Assembly: GCF_050947875.1 (NCBI RefSeq)
Contig: NC_134571.1
Location: forward strand, 228,542,024-228,606,023
Source: Dermacentor variabilis
Taxonomy: Eukaryota; Arthropoda; Arachnida; Ixodida; Ixodidae
Direction of reading: 5' to 3'
DNA: 64,000 bases
Of the stretch, positions 32,702-42,432 are shown piece after piece. A program made the translations under genes and the position numbers. A model generated the notes under the pieces. That model saw only the letters and a list, made by a program, of their open reading frames with translations, was not told the origin of the DNA and did not search any database. Each line of letters opens with the position of its first letter. Positions within the stretch are counted from its first letter, which is position 1.

Positions 32702-32935
32702 GCGGTGGCGTAGAGGTAGAACACCCGCCTCGCATGCAAGAGGTCCGTGGTTCGAATCCCGGTGCCGGCAATTTTCCACCGGATTTAAAAAAAAACCGCG
32801 TGTTGATAAAATTGCACAAACAGGCCTGGAGTGTGGCCTGATCCCGGTGACCAGAACCGGTAACGCACTCCCTCACCAGAGCAGGATTGGCCACCCTGGT
32901 GCAGTACTTGGCCACAACCTCCTATGAACACAACA
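32702..32935 (+). mobile_element. tRNA-derived SINE (second family), copy 2
   Basis: A box TGGCGTAGAGG and B box GGTTCGAATCC (32749-32759, a perfect polymerase III B box). The body matches 22588-22775 and a longer 3' end continues through GATTGGCCACCCTGGTGCAG. Its 5' end directly abuts the 5'-truncated RTE fragment in opposite orientation. Confidence 0.75.
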
Positions 32936-33261
32936 ATCAAACCCCGGCCCTCTTCATTCGGTTATCGATTATTCAGTGCAGTGGCTCGGCCCCATCGAAT
33001 CCCTCTCCACTTGAGCGTGCTCCTCGCCTCTTGTCAGACAATTAGGTCAGACAAGTCGCTCGTTGTAGGCAATGTTATTCATTTTTCAAGCAAACCAAAT
33101 TGACCTCATATGATGGAGGAGAGCGTTTGATTGGCCTGTTCAGACAACCCTGCAGATGACAGCTCGATGCTTCCGTCGGCGGTTACGTAAATTTGACGTC
33201 AGGAGATTGGAATAAAAACATGTTGGAATAGTTTTACGTTAGAGGGCCCTTGATTTGTCAA

Positions 33262-34180
33262 TGGCCGCTCAGACACAATTGACGTGGAACATCTCAAACA
33301 CGCCCACATCGAAGCACCCGCACCATCGACCTTGCTGCGTCCTTCGACGGCGCCTCCCATACGTGACACCCAAGACCGACGCCAAGACACGCCGCGTCAG
33401 GTGCACTTTCCATCGTTCGTCGAATTTTCCTCCTCTCCAGGAGGGGAGGGAGCCCTCTGCAGCGGCGTCGCATGAGAATTACGCAGATGTTCGCGTCTAC
33501 ACAAGGCACGAGCGGCTGGCACGCGCCGGCACGGGCTAGCGTTCCAAAAGGGGATTAAAAGAAATGCTACGCTAAGAGATCCCAGTGTCGGTTTTTCCTA
33601 TACCGCGACAGCCGAGACTTTACCGGTATAGGTAGTCGCTCGTCACCACAGATATAACCGTATATTTTAATTAGAAGGACGTATTTGCTTGGTACAACCA
33701 TACCTGCTGAAAGCTAATTCTACACTTTCGCTTAGACAAAACACGCTGCGGTTCGGAGGCAGCGTTCTGTGAACTTTTCTTTGTGGCCGCCGAAGGTTTA
33801 GGTCGCCGTTTGTCTTGCCGTTTCGCCGTCCATCTTTTGGCGAAAAGTAATATTATGCTCTGCATAAGAAGCATAACTTCAGGGAGCATATATGTATGGT
33901 TGTATACAACACTCGTAATAAAGACCGCGTTTAAGGAGTATAGGCACCTAGACGAAAATTTCTCTCTTCCGGCAAGCACAACATACACACAGTATGACTC
34001 TGCCTCACCCTCGTGACCTACTAGGGGTTCTTGACCCGCAGTTTCAGAAAGCTCTCACTTAACCACACGTGCCGGCAGGCGTGGCCATTCGCCGACACGC
34101 ACAACTCTGCAACGGTGGCATCACAAAGGGATGCGTACAACGGAGTCGAGTGTCACCTGCCAGCCTTTTTCGCACACTCC
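33262..34180. other. Unassigned sequence
   Basis: The 33260-33540 part has open frames on both strands (up to 94 residues), GC-rich, without a recognisable motif. The rest is featureless. Confidence 0.35.
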
Positions 34181-34184
34181 TCAT

Positions 34185-34280
34185 GGTGGGTGGTGGTAAC
34201 AACTTTATTGAGATTCTGCTGAGTTATTATCTGGCAGGCCCGAGTCCTAGGATGGCCCCTCAAGAGGAGCGACCCTTTCG
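34185..34280 (-). mobile_element. LINE 3' tail fragment
   Basis: GGTGGTAACAACTTTATTGAG on the plus strand is the reversed 3' end typical of I-clade LINEs here (compare GATGAAAAACTTTATTAGGG at 45240). Only about 95 bases remain. Confidence 0.4.
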
Positions 34281-34344
34281 GAAGGGTAGAAATCTGGGCC
34301 AGTTAGTACATACTTGAACGAAAAAACCAGGCCAAACCCAAACC

Positions 34345-34750
34345 GGTCGATGTATTAATGACCGCCTGCGTGAGCACCACTCCTCCCTGGGGTCAGATAA
34401 CGGTGCAAACTTGCCTCGCCATTGGAATGAGTGTGGTTGTTATCCTTTGTTTAGCAATCTGACGATTCTTGGTAGGGGCAAGGGCAAAGAAGAGCGAGAA
34501 ATCTTGGAAGCGTACTACATCAGTTTATTAGGTGTTGACTGCGTTAGTACAACCTCGGTGCGCTTACTTGAAAAAGAATTTGAATTTCTAAGTCGGTCAC
34601 GATAGAAGCGTTTGTTGTCTTTTCATGCTATGTGATTAGCGATGATGCAGTTGCGCATGCTCTGCTGGCCTTGCTGGGACTACATCGATTCTAATAAACC
34701 TCAGTTGACCAGTCGTTGTGGTGTGAGCCTCTCCTCTTGTCCTTTGTGTT
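34345..34750 (+). mobile_element. Penelope-like element, GIY-YIG C-terminal fragment
   Basis: The plus frame reads CINDRLREHHSSLGS, then LPRHWNECGCYPLFSN, then KEEREILEAYYISLLG and STTSVRLLEKEFEFL. These are the later motifs of the Penelope GIY-YIG endonuclease: the Arg of RLREH, the His/Cys region and the Glu of REILEAYYI. The GIY-YIG start itself is missing. The 3' UTR ends near AATAAACCTCAGTTGACCAG. It is a different family from the copies at 57-62 kb. Confidence 0.7.
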
Positions 34751-35181
34751 TTTGACTGGTTTTTTTACCCTTTCGGCCTAGGCAACGAGGGCTTTTTGTA
34801 GTTTTTGATCCGGCGTTTTGAGCAGCTCCTCCCACGTCTGTTGTGAGAGAGCTGGCAGGAACGACCTGGGAGGAGGTAAGCCCTCGCACCCCCAAAGAAT
34901 GTGATTTTGGGTAGCCAATGTTTGATTTGTGAAGTTTTGACATATTGGGGGTTCCATTGCCCGTTGGTAATTATGACCAGCCAATGTGGGCTGAGGAACG
35001 ACTTGGTTTGGGTTCGACGCAGGATCGAGGCTTGTGCTCGGGTGAGGCTAGCGTTTGGAGGCGGGTAGATTCGCCTTTTTTGCTTGTAGTAGTTTGTTAT
35101 CTCGTGGTATGTAGTCGGTGCCTGATCCATGGGATCCGAGTCTGAGAGGCACACCTTTCAGTTGATTAGACCTCGGCCCGA

Positions 35182-35657
35182 CTAATGCGCCTCCTCATTC
35201 CCTTGATTCCCCGAAAGGACAGGGACCCATATGAGTTCAACAGTATTTTCATTTGTAACGTCCCGTAGGACTCGCGCTGCACAGGCGCCTATGCGGCCTC
35301 TCGAAAAGTTGACGATTGCCCTTTTGGAGTCGCTTATGACAGTTTGCACGGAGGGATTCATGATGGCCAAAGCAATGGCAGCCTCTCCCGCTTCCATGGT
35401 GGACGCTCTTTTATGGTCTCGGCATTGAGGATACTTCCCTCTCCAGTCACGACGCTCACTACGTAAGTTTGGTGATTTTGCTTTGCTGCATAGACATAAG
35501 CGGTGTGCTGGTTGCTTTGGTACCTTTCTTGAAGAGCCTTGGCTCTGGCAGACCGCCTCTTGTCGCGTCTCCCAGGGAGCATGTTCTTGGGTAACGGTTT
35601 TATAAACAAATGGCGTTTGACCGCACCGAGTAATGTTGTTCGTCTTGCTGAATTCAT
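35182..35657 (-). pseudogene. LINE RNase H domain (copy 2)
   Basis: Motifs are visible but damaged. AYVYAAKQN stands where the first catalytic Asp should be (D to Y), AGEAAIALAI carries the Glu helix in a second frame, and TVISDSKRAIVNF holds an Asp. WVPVLSGNQGNEEAH has Leu in place of the His of the usual HSG. Two of four catalytic residues are thus lost. Confidence 0.7.
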
Positions 35658-35732
35658 AACGGGATTCAGCCCGAGTTTACTTAGAATGACCCTGCCAGTT
35701 GTGGTGCTGGAGAGTCGTTCACGTTGGGCTGT

Positions 35733-37025
35733 TTAATGGGCCTCCACGAGTTCGTCTAGGGTATTGTATATACCTAGCTCAAGTAATCGTTCAGTGTTCG
35801 CATACCTCGGGAGACCAAGGGCAGCTTTATGAGCTGTGCGAACGACGCTGTTAATCTTTTCCTTGTCAGAAAGGCGTAGGTGGTAGTAAGGGAAGGAATA
35901 CACGATGCGACTGATCAGGATGGCCTGCGTCAGATGGCAGATGTCAGCCACCTTCATACCGCGGTGTCGTGTGGCTATTCGTCTGATTAGGCCACATATA
36001 TGGCGGGCTGTCGTCTGTAATCGGACAATCGCCTCAGAATTATGGGTGTTATGTTGAATTAGCAGGCCCAGAACTCTTATAGTCAGTACGGACGGAACTG
36101 GGCCGTCTTCCATACTGACTCGCATAGGTGAGGTGGCGTCCCTTTCGGTGGCATGTTTGGTTGATTTATCTAAGATGACGAGAAGCTCCGATTTTGTCGG
36201 CGAGCACGCTAGACCATTCTGTCGCACAAAATTTTGTACCTTATCCGCGACCGCTTGTAATGCTTCCGTGATTTCTCCATGGGAACTGCTATTGGTCCAG
36301 ATGGTGATATCATCGGCATAAATGGAGTGTTTGATACGCGGGATCCTTTCCAGTAATGGAGGCAGGTTTCGCATGGTCACATTGAAAAGGAAAGTGGAGA
36401 GGACCGCACCCTGAGGGGTTGCCCCTAGTACCTAATTGAAATTGTCCGCTTTTAATGTCCCCAAAAATGTATTTCTGCAGTGCGATCCTTGAGAAAGCTT
36501 GTAATATAGCTATAAGTGCGCTTCCCAAGATTCATTTGGGTTAGATTGGTGAGTATTGAAGCATGTGACACATTGTCAAACGCTTTACTCACGTCCAACC
36601 CTAGAATTGTACGGGTGGCTCTTATAGGAACCGGGCGTAGGATATCTTGCTGAATGTGCCACATAATGTCTTGAGTTGACAAATTTGATCCGAAGCCTAA
36701 CAACGTATGAGGCAGCAGCCCATTGGTTTCATTGCACTCGTTTAGCCTGTTAAGAATGACGTGTTTCACCACCTTCTCAAGGCAAAGGGTTAAGGAGATA
36801 GGGCGGAGATTCTCTAGCTCCAGCTTCTTGCCTGGTTTGGTTATGAAAATTACGTTTGCATGCTGGTGGGTTAGTTCCCTCTTTCCAGTGGATGTGGAAA
36901 AGATTGGTGATTTCGGTAACCGACTGATCGTCCAGATTCCGTAGCATTTTATTGGTGATGCGGTCTTCGCCAGCCGCCGCTGTAGTTTTGATGTTGTTTA
37001 GGACAGCACGTACTTCAGATTCCAT
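35733..37025 (-). pseudogene. LINE reverse transcriptase (I clade, copy 2)
   Basis: Three frames cover RT: 37025-36777 (VRAVLNNIKTTAAAGEDRIT), 36772-36452 (LGFGSNLSTQDIM; TILGLDVSKAFDNVSHASIL, motif A) and 36380-35733 (HSIYADDITIWTNSS, catalytic YADD; CSPTKSELLVI; IRVLGLLIQHN). Frameshifts between them lie close to 36775 and 36400. The GVPQG-type motif falls in the break at about 36410. Confidence 0.8.
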
Positions 37026-37799
37026 AATTTCGCTGTCTAGTTCCCTGTTTTCCTTTCCGGTATAAACTACGGGTAGATCAATATTTGCGCTTGTATTAAA
37101 GTAGCGGTGTTTAAGAGCTCCAAAAGGGCATCATTTTCTCCCGGGAAAGAGTGTATGATCCTCTGAAGGTTCTTTTGTGATGCTGTTTTAGCCTGACTGG
37201 GGTCAAGTAGGTGTTTAAGCAGGAATCAGGTGTTTTTGCACCCTAGCTGGCCGTTAAGGCGGTCGCATAGCTGGTGCCAGTGTTCCTGACTGAGCTGTCG
37301 TGAGTATTTCTCGATATCCCGTTCGAGTTGCGCGGTGCGTCTGCGTAGGCATCGGTTGTTTTTCTGCGCGAGCCAGCGCTTCTGCAAGCTCTGCTGCGCG
37401 GACCACAGGTGGACCAATTTAGCATCAGGAGCCGGGCCGTCCTCTTCCTGGTCTACCTCCATGGTCCAGTTAGCTGCGTCTTTGAGAAGAGTGGATATAC
37501 ACTTTACAAGGTTAGTAATGGTTGCGGGTTCGCTTCCATTGCGAATATACCGGAAAGCGTCGCATTTAGTGTGCCTAATTTTCAGCTTATCTCGCTTGTA
37601 GCCTCTGGAGGGTACCGTAATGGAAAGAATGGTGGCTACCAACGTTTAGTTCGGTATCCTCCCAGAGGGCATAGTCTATGTTCCTGGTGAAGGTCAAATC
37701 AGGCGAGTTGTTTTGACTCACGCTATTGCCTATGCGGGTTGGTCTTTCAGGGTCAACAAGAACAGTAAAACCAAGGTCTTGAGCGGTCTCCCAGAGTTT

Positions 37800-37835
37800 A
37801 TTGCACAAGTCCACTTGTCGAAACGTTGGCTCCTG
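37800..37835 (-). repeat. Penelope-type terminal motif
   Basis: The minus strand reads CAACGTTTCGACAAGTGGAC, also seen at about 38429 (plus) and 39611 (plus). It is a recurrent tick motif that I associate with the pseudo-LTR of Penelope-like elements. Here it abuts the truncated 5' end of the I-clade LINE and is translated through by chance (EPTFRQVD). Confidence 0.45.
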
Positions 37836-38137
37836 CATGCCTCATGAATAACACATAACTTGGTGATCGCTATGTTCACATCGAAGATAATGAAGTGGAA
37901 CATTCATTATCTCACTCCAGGCACTTGGCGGTAGGTACACTCTTAAAAGAAAAATGAGTAAATATATAGTAAGTTCATGCGTTTACTATATTACTATGTA
38001 TTTTACTACCTTCTTACTCAGCTCTGTACCAGCCAGGCGCTAGTAACAAGTGCTACTGCTGCTAGCTAGACAGGCTTTTGGTAGTTTTCCTTAAGTAAAT
38101 GCTAAACTAGTACTACCTCGTCTGGCCGTGGTCTATT

Positions 38138-38869
38138 GCGCTGTGATTGTGAGTTTTATGCAAAATTAGGACAAATGGTAGCATCGTTTGTTATGTTGGA
38201 TTAGCCATTATGTGCGCTAGTCAAAGTACAGAAATATGCGGACAATAGACGATAGAATATTGGGTATGAAACATGGAATATTTATTCCAATAACTAGGTG
38301 CTCTCCGGTGCAATATGTGCTCGTATGTGCTCCCTCAAACTAGGGCGGCATATAATCCTGCTCTTAGACTGCGTGTCACGTAGCACAATTGTGGCTGTAC
38401 TGTTGGGGTGACCTATACTAGCAACGTTTCGACAAGTGGACGCGTCTTTTTCAAGGCGACATATTTTTTCCGCGGCACAGAATATACAAGTGCGACTCTT
38501 CTAAAGGGGAGAAACAACGAACCAGGGTGTGTTAGCGGCTAGGGTGTAGAACTCAAAAGAAATTCAAAGTCGGCGGAGGAATGCAAGATAGCATCGTGTG
38601 TCAGCCGGTTCACTCGTCGAAGGACCCACGAACACAACAACGACAAAGGTGCGTCGCCACACGCAGTCTAAGAGCAGGATTATATGCAGCCCTAGTTTGA
38701 GGGAGCGCATATTGCACCACTCAGCACCTGTGTATTCAAAGTTTCATACCCAATATTCCATCGTCCATATCCGCATGTGTGTGTGTTACGATGCCGCACA
38801 TAATGGGTAATCCAACATAGCGAACGATACCGTTTGTCCGAATTTTGCATAAAACACATAATCACAGCG
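38138..38869. mobile_element. Foldback element with about 220-bp arms
   Basis: The left arm 38138-38376 (CGCTGTGATTGTGAGTTTTA...CTTAGACTGCGTGT) reappears as an imperfect reverse complement at 38659-38869, with scattered mismatches and small gaps. The 282-base centre contains a CAACGTTTCGACAAGTGGAC motif and CGGTTCACTCGTCGAAGGAC, both Penelope-type. Either a foldback MITE received a Penelope fragment, or the centre is original. No coding capacity. Confidence 0.7.
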
Positions 38870-38989
38870 TAGCAACAATGTAACAGGCTGTAGCAACAGG
38901 CCACAAAATGTTGCAACAGGCTGACGATCACATTCACATAATAGGAAATGAAACGTTAACTTATAACGCGAAGTGCAATGATATGCGCT

Positions 38990-39535
38990 TATGACAGGTT
39001 AGCCTATAAAAATGAGTGAAACTCAGAGCACTTTTTACCATTGAACTCTTACTTCTTTTACTTAGTCTTAGGAAGCTTATTCCAGTGCGTTGAAGTAAGC
39101 GGGAAATATGACTTGCCGAATACACCAGTTCGGCAGCGTGTTTCAAAAACTTTAAACCCATTATCACATCGCAATGAAATGAAACTGCGGGAAGCACGTA
39201 CAAGTTCTTGTTTATTCCTGTGAGACCAGAGCGAATTCGGAAAAAAAAAACTCCAATCTGGTTCCTAAGCGGCGTTGTGCTAGTATTTACCAGTGAAAGT
39301 TTTCTTTGAATAACGTGACACCGCTGTGAAAGTTATAATATCCAGAAAGAAACTTGGCAGCACGGTTTTGAATGGGTTCAAATTTGCCTATAAGATACGA
39401 GGTTCGAGGCGCCCAAGCGCAAGCCTACTCGAGTACTGTGCGAACATTTGCGTTGTAAAGCTGCTCTTTTACACTTTTTCGGGCTTTATGAAAATTACGT
39501 CTAATGAGATACTACCTCTGTGTTCCTAATTGTTA
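38990..39535 (-). pseudogene. CR1/Jockey-like RT C-terminal remnant
   Basis: Minus translations give NANVRTVLE-ACAWAPRTSYL (the LEYA..W.P motif) near 39440 and ETRCRTGVFGKSYFPLTSTHWNKLPKT near 39150 (the fs...WN.LP motif). The spacing matches a LINE thumb and C-terminus, with stops in between. Too decayed to place in a family. Confidence 0.5.
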
Positions 39536-39607
39536 ACAAGAAAAACACGGAGCAGGCGGCAGATGGAAATTCAAAACGATGAACAAACGAGAACAAGGTG
39601 AAAGCCG

Positions 39608-39652
39608 GAGCCAACGTTTCGACAAGTGAACTTGCGTTCCTCAAAGCGACAT
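39608..39652 (+). repeat. Penelope-type terminal motif
   Basis: CAACGTTTCGACAAGTGAAC followed by CTCAAAGCGACA; third copy of this motif in the window (see 37800 and 38429). Confidence 0.45.
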
Positions 39653-39654
39653 AA

Positions 39655-40450
39655 ATTAGTACTTTCATTGCCTGCTGCAGTTAGAAATAGCGCTAAATAA
39701 CAGTTTTGCAACCTTCATTTACTAAGATGTAATGCTTTTTGTGACAAGTAATGTGTTGGTGCTTTGTTAATATGACGGCCTCGTTTTTAAGAGTATAGAT
39801 ATTTCCTGTTTGGTGACGTAATAAGAAGACATGTATGACCGACAGTTATATCGAATCTCTGTCTTAGCTATATCCTGTAATCACTAAGGCAGATTTCATC
39901 TTCTTTGTGCACATTATATTAAACGAAACGGTGACTGAATCACCAACCTAAAGCACCAACTTTACCGCACAAATGTCAGCTCTACTGTAATGATCCTATT
40001 TCAGAATTCCTTGTTGCACCCTCGACGGAGTTTCTACTCACGCATCCTCCGATTCGCGAGACCAGCTCACGATCGCAGACATGCTCGCCGCCTTGTTAAA
40101 GCCGATGCTTGCCGCTTCTGTCCCATGCTCGCTTTGTCGCTTTCCTCTTGAGGCGTAACTGCTCGCGCTTTGAGACGCTGTGTCAGGTTGCAGTGTCTCC
40201 GCGATCAGCCCGCATTCCCCGGTGCTCTCCAAGTAGAACTCTCAGGATGAACCAGCAAGTGCGGAGGAAATAAGGAGGACGAAGGGCAGGCAGCATATTT
40301 CGTGGTTATTTCATGTTGCTTGTCTGCTATTTTTCTTACTTTGCCACAGAAGTACTTTAGGGTGCCTGCGCATAGGAAGAGATTTTCTTCACATCGGCTT
40401 ATGTCCTTCGAATAAAAATTTACTCGCAAGCATCGCGGATAGCTCACACA
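39655..40450. other. Unassigned sequence
   Basis: No feature recognised. Confidence 0.4.
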
Positions 40451-40451
40451 C

Positions 40452-40630
40452 CGGTGGCCGTGGCTTAGCAGCTGTGTGTTGCGCTGCTAGGCATGAGGTC
40501 GCGGGATCAAATCTCGGCCGTGGCGGCCGCATTTCGATGGGGACAAAACTAAAAAACGCTCGTGTACCGTGCATTGCAGGGATGTCCCCTGGTGGTCAAA
40601 ATTAATCTGGAGTCCCTCACTACGGCATGT
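40452..40630 (+). mobile_element. Ruka-type SINE, diverged copy
   Basis: GGTGGCCGTGGCTTAGCAGCTG starts the tRNA-like head, with B box GCGGGATCAAATCTC (mutated from GATCGAATCCC). The body continues GGCCGCATTTCGATGGGGAC...GTGGTCAAAATTAATCTGGAG. It is about 80 percent like the full copy at 17985-18208. It sits beside a CR1 fragment of opposite orientation. Confidence 0.7.
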
Positions 40631-40639
40631 ACAGTTCTA

Positions 40640-40805
40640 TTGTGCATGACACCATCATCAGCGAAAATTCTGATAGGAACACTAATATTACTAGGCAAGT
40701 AATTCTGAGAGATTGAAAATAAAATACGCCCTAACACGCTTCCTAGCAAAACACCAGTGGGCGGTGGAGTAGCGTTTGTGGCAGTATGCTTGATATGCAT
40801 AATGT
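40640..40805 (-). pseudogene. CR1-type RT fragment
   Basis: The minus frame reads TGVLLGSVLGRILFSIS (motif B, GVPQGSVLGP.LF) and then VPIRIFADDGVMHNRTV (catalytic ADD). Only about 55 residues remain. Confidence 0.65.
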
Positions 40806-40811
40806 ATTCGC

Positions 40812-42245
40812 TCCTCTGATGTTGTAGATCCTGGCAATTGTTTCACCCTTTCCGTCTCTGCATATCTGCCTTAAAGCGGCCCCTTGCGCGGCTACTAATC
40901 ACGGTCATCGTGGTTCCTAGACGACCCACTTCTCGCATTCGCTTCAATCGACATTGCTTTGGAGCAGCACAAGGACTCCTGGATTTCATCTTTGATAGAT
41001 TACATATCTAATCAACCTGCATGCCTACCACCCCGAGCGTTACGCCGACAAGCTTCGCACTTTGCCATCCGCGACGGAATCGTCTGTCGCCGTGACTATG
41101 GCCGCAAATGGCTGCTTGTTATAGCCGGCAGCTCCGCACTGATGTATGCGCCGCTTTTCACGCCGACCTTCAGTGCGCACACGCTGGTCTCTTCAAGACC
41201 AGCACCAGACTACGTCATAGGTTTTATTGGCGCGGTATGTACACATATGTGCAAAGGTACAGTCGCTCTTTCGCATAATGTCAACACCGCAAGCCTGATC
41301 CTTGCCGCCTTTCTAGACCAGTGAAACCTTTGCCGTGCCCTTCGCAACCCTTTGACCGGGTTGGGATAGACCTATACGGGCCTCTGCTATACATAGCTGC
41401 TGGCAATCGCTGGGTCATTGTAGCTATATACCACCTCAAGAGGTACGCCGAAACGGACGCTCTACCAGGCCGACGGCTCAAGACGTTGCCTCCTTCCTGC
41501 TTCAACACTTCGTTCTAAGTCACGGCGTTCCCTGCGAACTCCTGAGAGATCAAGGCCGGGTCTTTCTCGCCGATGTCATTCATGAACTTCTCGCTGAATG
41601 CCGCGTTATTCATCGCTGTACCACCGCATATCACCCTCAAACAAACAGATTGACAGAGCTCTTTAACCGAACTCTTAGCGACGTGCTTTCGATGTATGTC
41701 GTCTCCAACCACACCAACTGGGACCTCATCCTTCCCTATGTCACGTACGCCTACGATACGGCACCCCAGTCAACGACGGGCTTTTCTCCCTTTTTCTTCT
41801 TTATGGCAGAGAACCATCCTTTCCCATTGACACTATTCTTCCTTACCGTCCCTACTTATCAGAGGGTACACCGGTTTCCGAAGCCACCCGGTACGCAGAA
41901 GGCTGTCGGCAAATAGCTCGCTCCCTTAAAACGCAAGAACAAGCGTTATAGAAATTTCGTGACGATGACAGGCGCCCCACCACCAATTTTCGCCTGACGC
42001 TCTCGTTTGGTTGTGGGTGCCTCCTACTTCGACAACAGGTGTCTCCTCCAAGTTTGTATTGCAATACCCTGGAACCTACCGGCTTCTAAGCAAACTTCTC
42101 TGGTGAACAACGTCTTCTAATTTCTGACGCCCCCTACGGACCTGCGTCGCCGAGGCCGCGAAACTGTGCACACAGATCGGCTCAAGCCGTATCACGAGCC
42201 CTTCGTCCTCACGACGCCTTAGGCCTCCTGTGCGGCTCCATCTTC
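40812..42245 (+). pseudogene. Gypsy pol: RNase H end, zinc-binding and integrase region
   Basis: In order: a post-RNase H linker (ALRRQASHFAIRDGIVCRRDY; RKWLLVI), a His/Cys zinc-binding segment in shifted frames (CAHAGLFKT, RFYWRGMY), and the integrase core (PFDRVGIDLYGPL with the first catalytic Asp, GNRWVIVAIYHLKRYAETDAL, LLRDQGRVFLADVIHELL with the second Asp). NRLTELFNRTLSDVLSMYV follows, where the catalytic Glu sits. After that come the C-terminal NWDLILPYVTYAYDTAPQST and a degraded tail. Several frameshifts make it inactive. Integrase inserts LTR-element cDNA into chromosomes. Confidence 0.85.
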
Positions 42246-42432
42246 CGCGAGGGGGGAAGTTGTAAGGAAGAAGTGCGCCGTACAGAGCTCCGCAGCCACA
42301 TCGCCAGCGCCACTGAAGTGGGGCTCGGGCGAGACACTGTTCCTGGTGTCACTGGCTAAGCCTGCGCTGTTGCGTCTTCCTGTCGGTGTCCCTCGTGTAA
42401 TCCACAGCCGTGTCGGACTTCTTTGCCATAAT
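42246..42432 (+). repeat. Possible start of Gypsy 3' LTR
   Basis: After a purine-rich GAGGGGGGAAG (polypurine-tract-like) the sequence TGTAAGGAAGAAG at about 42262 has the TG edge of an LTR. It is cut off by the satellite at 42433. Confidence 0.4.

Larger units (their letters stand above)
31213..33249. mobile_element. DNA transposon with 27-bp TIRs, unclassified
   Basis: The left end (31214-31240) begins GGGCCCTATAACGTAAAACT; the right end (33223-33249) is its reverse complement with one mismatch. Inside are about 700 bases of unique sequence, then an RTE fragment and a SINE, then about 280 bases to the right end. No transposase is present. The TSD could not be defined with confidence, so the superfamily is open. 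Confidence 0.65.
34755..37795 (-). mobile_element. I-clade LINE, second copy, broken
   Basis: Reading leftward: the end of the endonuclease (LGFTVLVDPERPTRIGN, SPDLTF), a linker helix-rich region (37642-37226), RT (37025-35733), RNase H (35657-35182) and the C-terminal tail (35154-34765). At least four frame breaks separate the parts. It is related to the copies at 13288-17185 and 45225-47739 but clearly diverged from both. The 5' edge abuts a Penelope-type motif at 37800-37835. Confidence 0.85.

Noticed and set aside
32014..32739. 241-residue ORF as a functional protein
   Set aside because: It starts at the RT active site, lacks the rest of RT, and its first residues come from the neighbouring SINE.
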